Shown: positions 24,030 to 37,639 of the stretch, piece by piece | Numbering within the stretch: the stretch's first letter is position 1 | Layout of the letters: each line of letters starts with the position of its first letter | Assembly: GCF_010015445.1 (NCBI RefSeq) | Contig: NC_053118.1 | Location: 10,276,407 to 10,340,406, forward strand | Reading direction: 5' to 3' | Origin: Perca fluviatilis | Taxonomy: Eukaryota > Chordata > Actinopteri > Perciformes > Percidae | DNA: 64,000 bases | Notes under the pieces: generated by a model | What the model saw: the letters and a program-made list of their open reading frames with translations, nothing else | What the model was told of the DNA's origin: nothing | Database searches by the model: none | Position numbers and translations under genes: made by a program

Positions 24030-24151
24030 AATATGACTTATAACCATGAAATGTAGTGGAGTAGAGGTAGAAAGTGGCATCAAGTAAAGTAAAGTACCTC
24101 AAATTTGTACTTAAGTACTTGAGTAAATGTACTTAGTTACATTCCACCACT
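24030..24151 (-). mobile_element. hAT-like element end (CAGTGGTGGA type)
   Basis: Reverse complement begins CAGTGGTGGAATGTAACTAA, continues with repeated GTACTT motifs and 'ggtactttactttactt', the well-known end of a teleost hAT non-autonomous family. The other end is not seen. Confidence 0.65.
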
Positions 24152-24388
24152 GTTTCTGTATTACAGTTTTTTTTATTGCTAATTTGAAAGCAGGGACTGG
24201 ATTTTCAGAACACTACACACAATTAGCACACAACCACACACCCACTAATTTATAAAAAACATATTTTGTTACCATATGAAACACACGTTTCATATGACGG
24301 AGTTCTGTTTGAACCAGTTACACACTGCTGTTGCTAACCTAAAACCCTTTTAGCAATTCTACTTCTCAATGATTATAGTACTGTAAAT

Positions 24389-26550
24389 TACAGTTTTTCT
24401 TGATTGGATTGACGCAGCAGTCAACTCAAACTCCATAATTTTCAACACACTGAAACAGTGGCACTCATGGTCAAAATGACACATTTTGTTTGCAAAGGGC
24501 TGTGCCAAAACATTTAAAATATGCAACAAAAGCAAATTTTGCCTTCAAACAACACAACTTGCAAACAAGTGTATGAGCTCTTCCAATCAACCATTACACA
24601 GTGGATAACAAAATACTAAATACAGCACTCAGTGCGAATCAGCGCACCATTGCTCGTCATTGCAGCCTATTACTGAACGTAGCTTTCATGCCAGTGCCAT
24701 TTGTTGTCAAATGTGCCTTCTTGCAAAGATTTGGATCCAGAATCAGAAATGCTTTGAAGCTAATTTTATTGATTCCATTGATTCTTATTTTCAAACTGTG
24801 GCTGAAAACTGAAATACAGTAAATATTACACAAAATACATGTAAACCAAAATAAAATCTATTAGAGTATAAGAAATTAAAAATATAATCTATTACAGTAA
24901 AGTATAAACCTCTATTACTGTAGAGTATAAGAAATAGCAACCTAGTCTCACGCCAGGTCGTGAAATAGTCACGTTATTTAGATTTATTGATTCGTTTACA
25001 GGTCATGATTTTGACGTTTATTTCGTGTACACGTCACGAATTTTGAACGTGTACAGGTCACGATTTTCGAACCTGCTCTGGGGGACGCAACAACGGGGGA
25101 AATGAGGCGCCACACGCCGACCACAACAACGGAACGGGACGGGCCGCCACTCGCGGGACGCAATCCCCGGGCGCAGGGGCACACAACAACGGGGAAATGA
25201 AACGCCACAACAGCGGGACGGTTGTGGTTAGGAACTGCAACACTCGGAACGCGATCCCCGGTGTCCGGGGTGAAAGTCCTGCGTTGTTTGACCCATCCAC
25301 CACCCCGACCAACCTCCCTGAGCGGACTTTCGCCTTATCAATACTACTCGCTACCGTCATCGTTCTGTGATCACGAAATATGCTTCCTATTGAAATACAT
25401 TGCTTTCGTAATCACCACACAAAAAAACGACATTATCGTGTCCTGTCCACAACTCAATAGATTCAATAACGTGACCATATCACAAACTGCCATGAGACTG
25501 GGCTGGAAATAGCCACTATTGATACGCAGTCTCTTCTGTCTTAGACCTCTTCCATTCCATGTTCGCAAAGAACAACACAGATGCTGCACCTTTAAGGCCT
25601 GCAGACTGATTGCTAATTGAAGATTTGTGTGAAGGAGTACCAAACAGGTGCTTCAGTGATTTCATACTGATGTAGGTAGTTTCTAATATTTAGGAACATA
25701 TGGTTTCTGTTCGGTTACCATAGCTAAAACAATGGAGTTTGGACTGCTTGAATGACATCTGTGTTAACTGTTCTGCAAAAGGGTGGGGAAAATGTGTCAA
25801 TCCCATGAGAAAGGGTTAACACATTTGCAAGAGGTGTCTTATGCTCTGCTGAGACAGTGATGATGAAAACCGAGCGGATCCCAGTTTCCTTAAGCAGGTC
25901 AAAGCAATCAAGAAAAACTGTAAGTACACAGAGAAAGTGAAAATATACAATAAGTTCACCAAACACTACACAAGACCAATGCTGCAGACTGAGGAAAATA
26001 TGTTTCTCTCCATATACCCAAATCAGTCAACATTTCAACATGGAGAATCACAACAAAACATGTCCCAGTTTCCATACAGCTACTAAAGTAGTGTGCATAA
26101 CACTGTTAGCTCAGCAAATAACAGACAAACATAAAATACTGTATCCAGTATAGGTTACAATTACAGTAAAAACAAAAATACAAAGTGCAAAAAATACTAG
26201 ACTTACCTGCTGCATTTTAAACCTGAATGGTGTGTCTCCAATTAAGCAATCAAGTGTTTACGCACCTGACGGCTGTGTTTCACAGATTGGCTCATAGGTG
26301 TGGTCATTTGACAGTCAGAGCTTTGGAATTACAAGGAAGTGACATCATGATATACTTCTGTGTCTAATGTATACAAGTGTGTTTAGTGTTTTGCAAATCA
26401 CTGTGTGTATTGTTTTGCAAAAAGTGTGAAGCTGACATTGTGCTTATAGTGGTGCACATCTGGGCCATTGTTTTGCTCCTTGAGTGTAAGGTTTTGATAA
26501 CTGTGTAATACTTTTGATTTCAATGTGTAAGCAATCGGCAAAAACTGCAT
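24389..26550. mobile_element. Possible Tc1/mariner-like element remnant, interrupted
   Basis: Left end 'tacagtttttcttgattgg'; right end in reverse complement 'tgcagtttttgccgattgc'. Both ends then run through A/C-rich sequence with repeated 'acac' and 'caaaac' motifs. The span encloses a different inverted-repeat element (24944-25499). No transposase frame survives. Pairing of the two ends as one insertion is an inference. Confidence 0.4.
24944..25499. mobile_element. Inverted-repeat element nested in 24389-26550
   Basis: Left 'agtctcacgccaggtcgtga' to 'gtcacgttatt' and right (reverse complement) 'agtctcatggcagtttgtga' to 'gtcacgttatt' form imperfect arms of about 35 bp. The interior has 'gtgtacacgtcacgaatttt' and CG-rich repeats, and 25260-25320 ('gttgtttgacccatccacca') resembles part of family C copy 2 (18951-18975). 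Confidence 0.7.
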
Positions 26551-27077
26551 TAAAATTAAACTGAACCAAGATCATTTTCACAAGACTTTAGAAAAAGGAA
26601 GCTGTTGGCTCCACTTGTTGGCTACGTTATTCATGTATTTGTCTGGATTGCAACATAGCGGAACATATGAGAGCTGTTTACCAAATAACTCCCAGCAAAG
26701 CTGTCCATCTGGATAACTGAGCATCAGCCCAGTGCATGCTGGGAGATTAGACTGAGCCTTCTCGGCTAAATATTTGCAGAGGAGGCTGCTGTCAACACTG
26801 TTGAACTCTGTTACTGTTAGCCTCCATGTGTGCATGTGTGCATTGCATGGGACAAAATAGAAGATCTATCTGAGGAGGTTTTTGGCTTGAAATTCTGTAT
26901 GTGCAATGTTTCTGGATACATTTTTAAAGGCTGATTTCCTTTGTGTTGTGTTTGTGAAATATAGTTTTGTTTTCATCTTACATGTAATTGATGTTATGCA
27001 TTTAAGACTTTTAATCTTTACAAATACTTTATTCTGTAGCTATGAAGACACCACATGTTGGTAAAGTGGTAATTTGT

Positions 27078-27079
<2 letters not shown>
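26551..27079. other. No gene recognised; unassigned minus-strand frame
   Basis: An 85-codon minus frame (26578-26835) has a protein-like composition (Cys, Trp, Tyr spread through it) but matches no family I know and has no visible splice partners. Confidence 0.3.

Positions 27080-27115
<36 letters not shown>
27080..27115. repeat. (TG)n microsatellite
   Basis: About 18 TG units. Confidence 0.95.
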
Positions 27116-27117
<2 letters not shown>

Positions 27118-28794
27118 GGGTGGGGGTATAATTGATTACATATGAAGAGCGGTTACTGGCCTTTAATACTTAAGACTGTGTTTCTGTGCCCCATAGGAGT
27201 GCAAAATTATTTGTCAGTACACCCCATTAGTTTCAAGGAGTTTTGGAAAAGATCACCCACACATCTGAAAGTCATCATTTTTCTACATAGATTACACACA
27301 GAGGGAGGAGGGTTCTTCAAGGGTACCTTGGATAGTAGAGTGGTATGTTAACATACAACAAAACAACACAGGGAAATCACAAAAAAGGAGCCATTGTGGT
27401 GTGTATGCATGTATGTATGCATCTGTGTCTGTGTATGCATGGGTATATGTGAGCTGTAGGTAGGTAGATATATGGTGTACGTGTATGTAAAGAAGAATTG
27501 TGTTGAATTGTTTTGTATTTAACTAAAAGATAAAAATAGAGAAAGGGGGTAGGACCAAAAAAGTTTGTTTATGAACTTCTTCCTACTCCTTTTTGAACAT
27601 GGGAACTTGTTATTTGAATTACTTACAATCATTTTGGTAGATTGTGCGGAGAAGTAGATGTCCATATTTATCTGTCATTTTAATTTTATATATGTATGTG
27701 TTTTTATATATATATATGTATATGTTCAAAATAAACTACTACTACTAGTCACACTTATTTTGTGCATGGAGCACTACGACAGCACCTAGCAACAGTTAGC
27801 ACTTACTATCTATGCCAGACAACATTGGGTTAGTTCATAAACATACAAAAGTACAATAAGAACATAAGAAAAGATCTAACCTATGATTTCCAATGTGCAT
27901 TTCAATAGGAAACATCAGATCAAAAGCTTACAATTCTGTGATGTCCTCTGATTACCCTTTACAAACCTGACAATACAATCGGCAGGTTAAATTTGGATTG
28001 TGGGTCACTTTGGATGCATTCGACAAGTAATAGTTTAATGTGTTGTTTCCAATTGTAACAACGAAGCATTTTATTTTGCGCCTTTGACTGGCTTCTTCAC
28101 TCTAGCATTGGGGATCAAAGTTAAGGGATACTGTTGTTGTTTATTCCACTCTGTGTCATCTGAAACGTTTTGCGCCATCCAGTAGACCACAGTCTGCTCT
28201 GCACTCTGTCCAAATGCGCCACAGATGGAAGGCACACTGCCCACACTGCCATGACACAGAGCTGGATTGTAATAAGCAAATATCTCTTTTATAGTTATTG
28301 TAGTATTTAGGGCATTCTGCTATGTCAATGGGATGGAAAAACATGATTTCTCAGATGCAAAGTTAAAATTTACATGAAGGATTATTACTGATATTTTTAG
28401 ATTGCACCCATTTGGATGTACCTCCAAATATAGTAGTTTAGTTCAGTTGATCTCTCCATTTTTGGTCTGACATACCTCTAGCACCACTTTTGGCTTTTGT
28501 TAAAGTTTCCAATCAATTATTGGATAGATTGCCATGACATTTGATACATACAGTATATTCTTGGTGCCCAGAGAATGAATCCTAATGACTTTGTATCTAG
28601 CTTGTCTTGGCTTGTTGGATAGCTCATGTGTTTTGCCCCATCAGACTAAGTTGGATATTGACGTTTTCCCAGATCTGAGCAATTACTTTGGTGAGTGCAA
28701 TATAACCAAAAGGAAGGATAACCCAAACTACAAAAATGACACTAAAGTACAAAAATGTTTTTTGCTATTGCTCCATCCATATATCCATTGTATT
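27116..28794. other. No gene recognised
   Basis: AT-rich; degenerate ATGTATGCATG runs at 27400-27470 and a TATATA run near 27700. 27560-27740 has 'cttcttcctactcctttttg' and 'ttcaaaataaactactacta', reminiscent of a LINE tail, but not enough to assign. Confidence 0.35.
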
Positions 28795-29860
28795 CAGATT
28801 ATACAGTGCCTCATCACCGGGGATCCCAGAGACATTCCCGGGCCAAACGAGATATATAATCTCTCCAGTGTGTTCTGGGACGACCAGTTACACGTCCACG
28901 TAAAACCTCTAACGGGAGGCACCCAGGAGGCATCCTGATAAGATGCCTGAACCACCTAAACTGGTCCCTATGCAAAGGATCTACGGCTCTGCTCCGAAAT
29001 CCCTCCGGATGTCTGAGATCTTCACCCTATCTCAAAACTGAGCCCAGCCATCTACGGAGGAAACTCATTTTGGCTGCTTTTATCTGCAATCTCATTCTTT
29101 CGGTCACTACCCAAATTTAGGACCATAGGTGAGGGTCTGAACATAGACGGACTGGTAAATTGAGAGCTTTGGTTTCTGACTCAGTTCTTTCTTCGCCACA
29201 ACGATCTGGCACAATACCTGCATCACTGCTGATGCCGCACCATACCGCCTGTCTATCACCTGCTCCATTTTACCCTCACTCGTGAAGAAAACACCAAGAT
29301 ACTTGAACTCTTTGGCTTGGGGCAGTTACTCCCAACCCGGAGGCAGCAATATATTATTTTCCAGCGAGGAACCATAGCCTCAGATTTAGAGGTACAGACT
29401 CTCATCCCAAATGTTTTGCACGCGGCTTCAAACAGCCTGTCCTGGAGGTCACAGTCTCATGAAACCAACCAAACCACATCATCTACAAAGAGAGAGACAC
29501 AATTCTAAGATCCCCCAAGCCGGAAGCTCTCCTCCCCTCAGCTGCACCTTGAGATCTTGTCCATGAAAATCACAAACACAATCGCTGACAAGGGAAAACC
29601 CTGGCAAACAGGTGCTTGACTTTGTGCTGAGTATACGGACACAGCTCTGACTTTGGTTACAAGGACGGGATGGATCATTGCAACGACCCCGGTACCCCAA
29701 TTTCCCACAGTAACCCCCACAGGACTCCCCAGAGGACACGGTCGTGAGCCTTCTCCAAGTTGCTGTTGTTCCAACATCCTCAACATGTTCAATAATGCTA
29801 TGCAAGTGGCCTTTTTGTTAAGAGTGTGACAGTGTGCCAGTCTAAAAACTGGCAAGGGGC
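28795..29860 (-). mobile_element. LINE ORF2 relic, reverse transcriptase and C-terminal part
   Basis: Read on the minus strand, with frameshifts and stops: an RT block ending 'GFPLSAIVFVIFMDKISR' (about 29540-29600); then 'EFKYLGVLFTSEGKMEQVID' and 'RRYGAASAVMQVLCQIVVAK' (about 29195-29310); then 'KELSQKPKLSIYQSVY'; and the 3' region down to 28795. This is a typical teleost non-LTR retrotransposon; the clade is not assigned. Several in-frame stops and shifts show it is dead. Confidence 0.85.
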
Positions 29861-30498
29861 TGGTCTCATTATGTATACATGCAATGGATCAGTGCATCTG
29901 TATTCAAAAAGAACATGTTGTATTTACGAAATCTCCCGCTTCCTCCAGTTTATTTATTAAGGTGGTAAGGGATGCTCTCCAAACTTCAGACAAATGTTTG
30001 CTTTCTGAACCATCTGTCTGGCACCAGGGCAGAGAAAAGCAGGAGAGAAAGAGAAAAGACAGAGGAGTATGAAAGAGGTGGAGTACCCAAGAAAAGACAC
30101 AGAGAAGAGACAGTGAGGAATGAGATGGGGGTTGAGACGTTCATGGCCAGCTCACTCTCTATTCATGGATCTTAACCAGCCGTGAGATTGGCCCGGAATA
30201 CCAAACACAGATACCTCCCCCTACCTCCTCCTCCTCCTCATGGGATCTCCCCACCTCTCCATCCTGGCCCTCCTCATCTCCACGGAACAGGTTTCCAAGG
30301 CAACACTACAGCAGGTCAGAGGTCAGGTGTGGTGTAGGGTGGGGCGGGTGTGTGTCTGAACATGGGTCCATCTGGATGAGTGACACAACATAATCAGATA
30401 TCAATCCTACACTACAAGTGGGGTGAGAGACAGAGCGAGAGAATGCTAAGCTGATTAGTAAAGCATGGGTTTGCTATTGATGTGTATTTGTGTGTGGT

Positions 30499-30499
<1 letters not shown>
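29861..30499. other. No gene recognised
   Basis: Unique-looking, purine-rich at 30020-30140 and pyrimidine-rich at 30200-30280, followed by 'gtttccaaggcaac' at about 30290, close to an RFX X-box. Confidence 0.35.
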
Positions 30500-30500
<1 letters not shown>

Positions 30501-30552
<52 letters not shown>

Positions 30553-30584
30553 GGAGAGGTGGTGGTGGTGGTGGGGGAGGGGGG
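30501..30584. repeat. (TG)n followed by G-rich (GGT)n tract
   Basis: About 24 TG units, then GGTGGTGGTGGTGGTGGGGG and GGGGGG runs. The G-rich part has quadruplex-compatible runs. Confidence 0.92.
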
Positions 30585-32030
30585 ACTGAAATCATCTGTC
30601 AACCCTCCTTGATATTGACATTTACAGCATTGAAGATAATGGAGAAAAGGAATACGATGGAGCCAGGGGGATGTTGGATGATGAAGATTAAGTCTTTCTC
30701 TGAAAAATGCCAGATGGTTCGTTTGGCACTTTGGCACTCTGCCACATCAGAGCACTGTTTCCAGATCAGCCTTAAATACTCAGATACAGGTGCTGATCAA
30801 CTGGCATTAACCAGTATGGCTTCATTAGTGCCATTTCCAAGAAGATAAATTAGGGATTGAAACTGGCGGTAGGTTTTTTAAATTTCTACATTTTCTAATC
30901 CGGTGCTTGAATTAGAATGAAAAAAGGTGCCAATACTTTAAACCAGCAGGTTGCATAGGATGCACACGCAACATTTTTGCACAGAAATTATTAATTTAAG
31001 TGTACAAATTAATAATAAGTCTGCACATTTACGTTGTCTTGATGTGCTTCACCACATTTGATCACATTAGTTCCCTGGATAAAATAAAAAAAACTAACTG
31101 TTTTATAGATGTGCTCCAGAACGACACGTTTCAGATTTGACACCGATATCAACAGGACGACATAATTTGTCGGTGCCTTCCAAAATCATTACAAATCTCT
31201 GCTGCAAACATCTGATCAGACACCTCTAATGTTAACGTGGTTATGTTTATTACAAAAAGATTTGGTTAGGCACCAGGACCTTAACCAAGAAACCAGTGTT
31301 GACTGTGGGTAGGAAACCCAAGAGAAAGAACAGCAGTGTCCTGTGTCCAACCTGTTGTTGTCACATCCAACCACCCTGACCTCCTTCCTCTTTGTGGCTC
31401 TATAACATATGATATATAACTGTTTCCTCCTTTGCTCACAAGAAAGAAGTCCTTCCTGTTTGCAGAATCAATCAATATTGATGTTCTTTCCTGGCTTTAG
31501 GCTTGTTACACCAAAGGCTGGCTTTCCAAACACATGTAAAACCTACTCCTGGTCTAAATTGGCATTTGTCTGAAGGAAATCCGTTCCAAAACAGCTTTGT
31601 CATGGACCATGCTTAATCTGTATATCCATCCAAACAACCACTAAAGTCAGATTTGACAGTGTAAAGATGCTACTTTTTTTAAACCAACCATATTTGTTTT
31701 ACTCTTGCTTGGCACATCCTGGCTTCCGTACTTCTCTTGTTAGGCAATAGTGCAACAGCCTGAAAAAGGGAGCTATAAATGATCACTGATCACAATGATG
31801 CTTTCTCTCTGGTAGCTCCACCAAGGATTGTTGTATTTCAGTATTTACAATAAATGCAAAAAATATATAGATACACAATGACAACAACAACAACAGGTGA
31901 GAACAAACATTTTTAACAAGTTTTTAATAGATTACATTCACCTATATACTCTCTTTGGTCTTTGACTCACCAATTTCAAAATTATTTATCAAATCAACCT
32001 ATCACAATAGCCCATCTTCTTTCGTGGTAT
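30585..32030. other. No gene recognised
   Basis: No placeable repeat except a short (AAC)n run near 31882-31897. The 61- to 64-codon frames are chance frames. Confidence 0.4.
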
Positions 32031-32918
32031 TTAAAGTGATGGTTCGTTAAATTACGACTTGGCTGCACCATGACCTCGAGCCAAAACCAGAACTTCAGTT
32101 ACACCTCGGTCTAACTGGGATGTAGTGAGTTGGGCGTTATCAGCGAATAGCTTAGCGCGAGGGCTAATGGACCGTTTTATCGTTTTCGTAAGTTACCCCA
32201 CTAATAATGCCGAAATGATACCAAGGCGCTCTACAAGTACAAATAGGTTATGCTCTCACAAAACGATGGATTGGAAAGTTTGTAAGTACACCAGAAGTTT
32301 ATGTAAATAACACTTGCCTGCTGGCTTCTGCTCTCTGCTGTTGTTGTTGTTGCGTAAGACGAGTGCTTAGGGACATCTACAAATTACAACACGAAAGAGA
32401 TGCAACAAAAATATTTTTAATTTAACTTTTTTTTTTAAGTAAGTGCTGTAGTATAACTAGCAGGAGACAAGTCATAATTGAGGTAAGTTTGGAGACATTA
32501 CCTTATTTAATCATTAAATTAATAAGTATTTTTGTTGTATCTCTTTTCGGTGTAGTAATTTGTAGACGTCCCTAAGCACTCGTCTAACTGCAGGTAGCAG
32601 CAGCAGCAGCAACAGAGAGCTGAAGAGAGCAGGCAAGTGGTGTACTTACAAACTTTCCAATCCATCGTTTTACGAGAGCATAACCTATTTGTACTACTTG
32701 TAGACGTTTGGTATCATTTCGGGCATTATTAGTGGGGTAACTTACAAGATACAAACGTGGGTCCATTAGCCCCTGCGCTAAGCTATTCAGCTGATAACGC
32801 TACTCTAGCTAACTCTCCCAATATTAGACCCAGGTGAAAAAAGCTTCTGGGGGGGTGTTTGGCTCGAGGTCATGGTGCAAAGGACCCTAGGGTGAATTAC
32901 TCCGAACCATCACTTTAA
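32031..32918. mobile_element. Family D TTAA foldback element, copy 1
   Basis: TTAA at 32031-32034 and 32915-32918. Left end 'ttaaagtgatggttcg', right end 'cgaaccatcactttaa'. The arms fold back over most of the element: 'gatggattggaaagtttgta' (about 32263) pairs with 'tacaaactttccaatccatc' (about 32646), and the arms include (GTT)n/(CAG)n stretches. No transposase. Second copy at 35937-36832. Confidence 0.88.
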
Positions 32919-33660
32919 GCTGTCACATATCTGTATGACTCGCATTAAAATTACTTTTTGAATCCCTGAATCCGAAATGTGTCGGGTAAATGCAAAAAGA
33001 GACACAGATAAGATCATACAACCAACAATCATGGGCTGTATTGCTATTTCTGCAGCTATGTTTAATTAGAAACATGCTGGTCACACCAGCCTTGCTCTTT
33101 AATTTTTGTTTTCCAAGAGGTCTTAAAAATATAGTTTCAGGTGATCTTTATGTTTAGTAAATACCTTCTCATTCCATCCCTCCGGGAAGGCTGTGGAACT
33201 CCGATGTGACGATGTTTTAACGTTTTGTGTACACACTTTTATCAAGTGATAATAGTCTCAACTCATCCAGCATATGCACTTCCACAAGGACAGGCTGGTC
33301 TCATTTGCCTGGCTCTGAAACGTTGCTTTAAGTCACGTCATCCAATTTGCTGACCTCTGAGGCCATGTTTGTATTGTAATTATGAGACTCCCAACAGCGT
33401 GATAGAGGAAAACTCACACAGGGCAGATACATTCACTCGGCAGCTAATGCCCATCCAACGATTCACATATGCATCTCCTTGTAAGTGTCCTTTAGTAGTT
33501 TTGACAAACAATGACTGTTTTCTCTAAGTTAGGGTGGATGTTGTTCTTATGAGAATTTCCTAAAAGATTTAGTTTTCTCATTTATCGTGTTCAAATGCAT
33601 AAAAACATTTTTTTTTTCTTCCGTATGAAAAAGTTCAGGAAGGATGGACGTGCTCAACAA
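32919..33660. other. No gene recognised; candidate conserved stretch
   Basis: 33280-33420 ('cacgtcatccaatttgctga' and neighbours) is non-repetitive and balanced and could be regulatory; the remainder is AT-rich. Confidence 0.3.
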
Positions 33661-33905
33661 GGGCGGCTGTGGCTCAGGTTGTAGAGCAGTCGCCTACCAA
33701 TTGGAAGGTTGGTGGTTCAATCCCTGACCCTGCAGTACTGTGTTAAAGTGTCCTGATTCTCCACCATCAGAGTGTATATGTGTGTAAAGGTTTATCTGAT
33801 AAGCAGGTGGCACCTTGTATGGCAGCATCGGCCACAGTGTACGAATAGTGAATGATTCCTGTACTATGTAAAAATGCTTTGAGTAGGCTTTAAGAATCAG
33901 TCCAA
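33661..33905 (+). mobile_element. tRNA-derived SINE
   Basis: Head 'ggctcaggttgtagagcagt' (A-box) and 'tggttcaatccc' (B-box, 33712-33723) in tRNA-like spacing. The body ends with 'gctttgagtaggctttaaga', similar to the usual 'gctttgagt' tail of teleost SINEs. Too mutated and long to be a functional tRNA gene. Confidence 0.85.
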
Positions 33906-35465
<1,560 letters not shown>

Positions 35466-35604
35466 GAGGCATCAACCCGTTCACACTCCCAACTCGTCAA
35501 ATACGGACGCTTGGTCAGTGGCTCTCAGCGTCGGATAAGAAGCAAAAATCACCCTTCAGCGTCTGTATGGAACGCACTGGGCAGAGGAGCAGCTCTGTGG
35601 CGCT

Positions 35605-35924
35605 TTAAAGGAATACGCCACTGTTTGCTGAAATAGGGCTTATCACCCTCTACCCTGGCTGTAGATAGGTGGGCCAACGCATTTTTTGTCTCAGTGCAAG
35701 TAATTAGGTTGTTTTTTTGTCTTTTGTTGGCTCACTTTTACTCACAACATGCTAACCGGCAACATAGGATTCCATTCACTACGCTAAGCTAACTAGCGGC
35801 GGCGCTGCCGGTGTTGCACCGGACTAAAACAATGCATGCACAAAAAATGCGTTGGCCCACCTATCTACAGCTAGGGGAGACCGTGATAAGCCCTATTTCA
35901 ACAAACGGTGGCGTATCCCTTTAA
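35605..35924. mobile_element. Family E TTAA inverted-repeat element
   Basis: TTAA at 35605-35608 and 35921-35924. Arms 'aggaatacgccactgtttg' and 'caaacggtggcgtatccct', continuing into 'gatagg(t)gggccaacgc' and its complement. 320 bp, no ORF. The centre contains 'gctaagctaactagcggcgg'. Confidence 0.9.
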
Positions 35925-35936
35925 CATGACCTAGTA

Positions 35937-36832
35937 TTAAAGTGATGGTTCAGAGTAATCAACCCCAGGCTCTTCCCAACACCCCCCCCCAACAAAAAAA
36001 CAAACAACCTTTTTTTTTTACCTGGGTCTAACATTGGGAAGAGTTAGCTAGAATAGGTTATCAGCTGATTAGCATCGCGCAGGGGAGGACCTTATGAAGT
36101 TACCCCACTTAATAATGCCGACAATGATACCAAACGTCTACAAGTAGTACAAATAATATGCTTAGTAAAACGATGGATTGGAAAGTTTGTTAGTACACCA
36201 GAAGTTTATGAACACTCTCTTCTGCTCTCTGTTGCTGCTGCTGCTGCTACCTGCAGTTAGACGAGTGCTTAGGGCCGTCTACAAATTACTACACCGAAAA
36301 GAGTTACAACAAAAATATTTATTAATTTAATGATTAAATAAGGTAATGTCTCCAAACTTACCTCAATTATTACTTGTCTCCTGCTAGTTATACTACAGCA
36401 CTTACTTAAAAAAAAAAATTTAATTAATAAATATTTTTTTGCATCTCTTTTCGGTGTTGTAATTTGTAGACGGCCCTAAGCACTCGTCTTACAGCAGCAA
36501 CAACAACAGCAGAGAGCAGAAGCCAGCAGGCAAGTGTTATTTACATAAACTTCTGGTGTACTTACAAACTTTCCAATCCATCGTTTTATGAGAGCATAAC
36601 CTATTTGTACTACTTGTAGACGTTTGGTATCATTTCGGGCATTATTAGTGGGGTAATTTACGAGATACAAACGTGGGTCCGTTAGCCCCTGCGCTAAGCT
36701 ATTCAGCTGATAACGCTTACTTCTAACTCTCACAATGTTAGACCCAGGTGAAAAAAGCTTCTGGGGGGGTGTTTGGCTCGAGGTTATGGTGCAAAGGACC
36801 CTAGGGTGAATTACTCCGAACCATCACTTTAA
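35937..36832. mobile_element. Family D TTAA foldback element, copy 2
   Basis: TTAA at 35937-35940 and 36829-36832. Ends 'ttaaagtgatggttcaga' and 'ccgaaccatcactttaa'; near-palindromic interior as in copy 1, including 'acgatggattggaaagtttg' and its complement 'caaactttccaatccatcgt', and CTG/CAG runs. Confidence 0.9.
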
Positions 36833-37444
36833 GAGCGACAACGGTAGTGAGTAGTATGAAAGCCTGAAATGCCGCGTAGGGAGTATGGCTGGGGTGGTTG
36901 ATGGGTGAGGTATGGTTCAAACAACACAGGACTTTCACCCAGAAGATCGGGGTTCGTGTCCTGTTCTTGTACCGCGTGTCACTGAAACATACATTTTGTA
37001 ACCCCACCCTCCATCTTTTCCTAAACCTAACTGTCCCGTTCTTGTGCCGCATGTCAGTTAAACGTACATTTTGTAACCCCACACACCATCTGTTCCTAAA
37101 CCTAACTGTCCCGTTCTTGTGCCGCATGCCAGTTAAACGTACGTCCCGACCCAGAACGTCAAAAGTGACGCCAAAAGTGACAGTCCTGACCAAGCGCCAA
37201 AGGCACATGCCCAAGCGTCCGTATTTTACGCGAAGCAAGTGGGAATGTGTTGGAGGTGTCTCTAACAAGAATGAAAGACATAAACAAGTGTGCTACATCT
37301 GGAGAAATAGTCAAAAGTCAAATATTCATTGTGTTTCCCCTATATGTTCATCCTGCAGCGTGAACCACCATGAACTGCAGCGAAGCACCGCCGTGAGGCC
37401 ATTAACAAGGCAACCGTCTGTGGTTAGTTCATGTCTAGTATCGG

Positions 37445-37630
37445 ATTGCCAGACCTGTCTCCACAGTGCTGCATAGTAAGTTCTGACTACACCATACATA
37501 CATTCCAGGATTAGAGAAGAAAAAAAAACGCTCTGGGTTGTTTGCATTTCTTTAAACCAATCACAATCGTCTTGGGCGGCGCTATGCTCCGGACGCAGCG
37601 AAGGACCTTGTTTTGGTGCGAAAGAAAACG
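37445..37630 (+). repeat. Family A mobile repeat, copy 6, degenerate
   Basis: 'ggattgccagacctgtct', 'tctttaaaccaatcacaatc', 'gtcttgggcggcgcta' and 'ccttgttttggtgcgaaag' in the family order; 5' and 3' thirds lost. Confidence 0.75.
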
Positions 37631-37639
37631 CCACAAACA

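Larger units (their letters stand above)
35473..37252. mobile_element. Family C long-TIR element, copy 3, host of two nested TTAA elements
   Basis: Ends 'caacccgttcacactccca' and 'gtgggaatgtgttg' with the 'ggacgcttggtcag' / 'cccaagcgtcc' motifs. Flanked by GAGGCAT (35466-35472) and GAGGTGT (37253-37259). Its own sequence is split by inserts at 35605-35924 and 35937-36832. The right half also carries an internal tandem duplication of about 70-80 bp ('cctaaacctaactgtcccgt' at about 37020 and 37096). Confidence 0.85.

Noticed and set aside
26578..26835. 85-codon minus frame with Cys and Trp
   Set aside because: Looks more protein-like than most, but no family, splice sites or neighbouring exon could be identified.
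33661..33735. A functional tRNA gene
   Set aside because: A and B boxes are present, but the acceptor stem does not close and a SINE body follows; the same applies at 3132, 3997 and 53961.
36898..37476. 192-codon plus frame with repeated 'NLTVPFLCRM' segments
   Set aside because: It is the translation of the tandemly duplicated interior of family C copy 3 and runs past the element edge; a repeat artefact.
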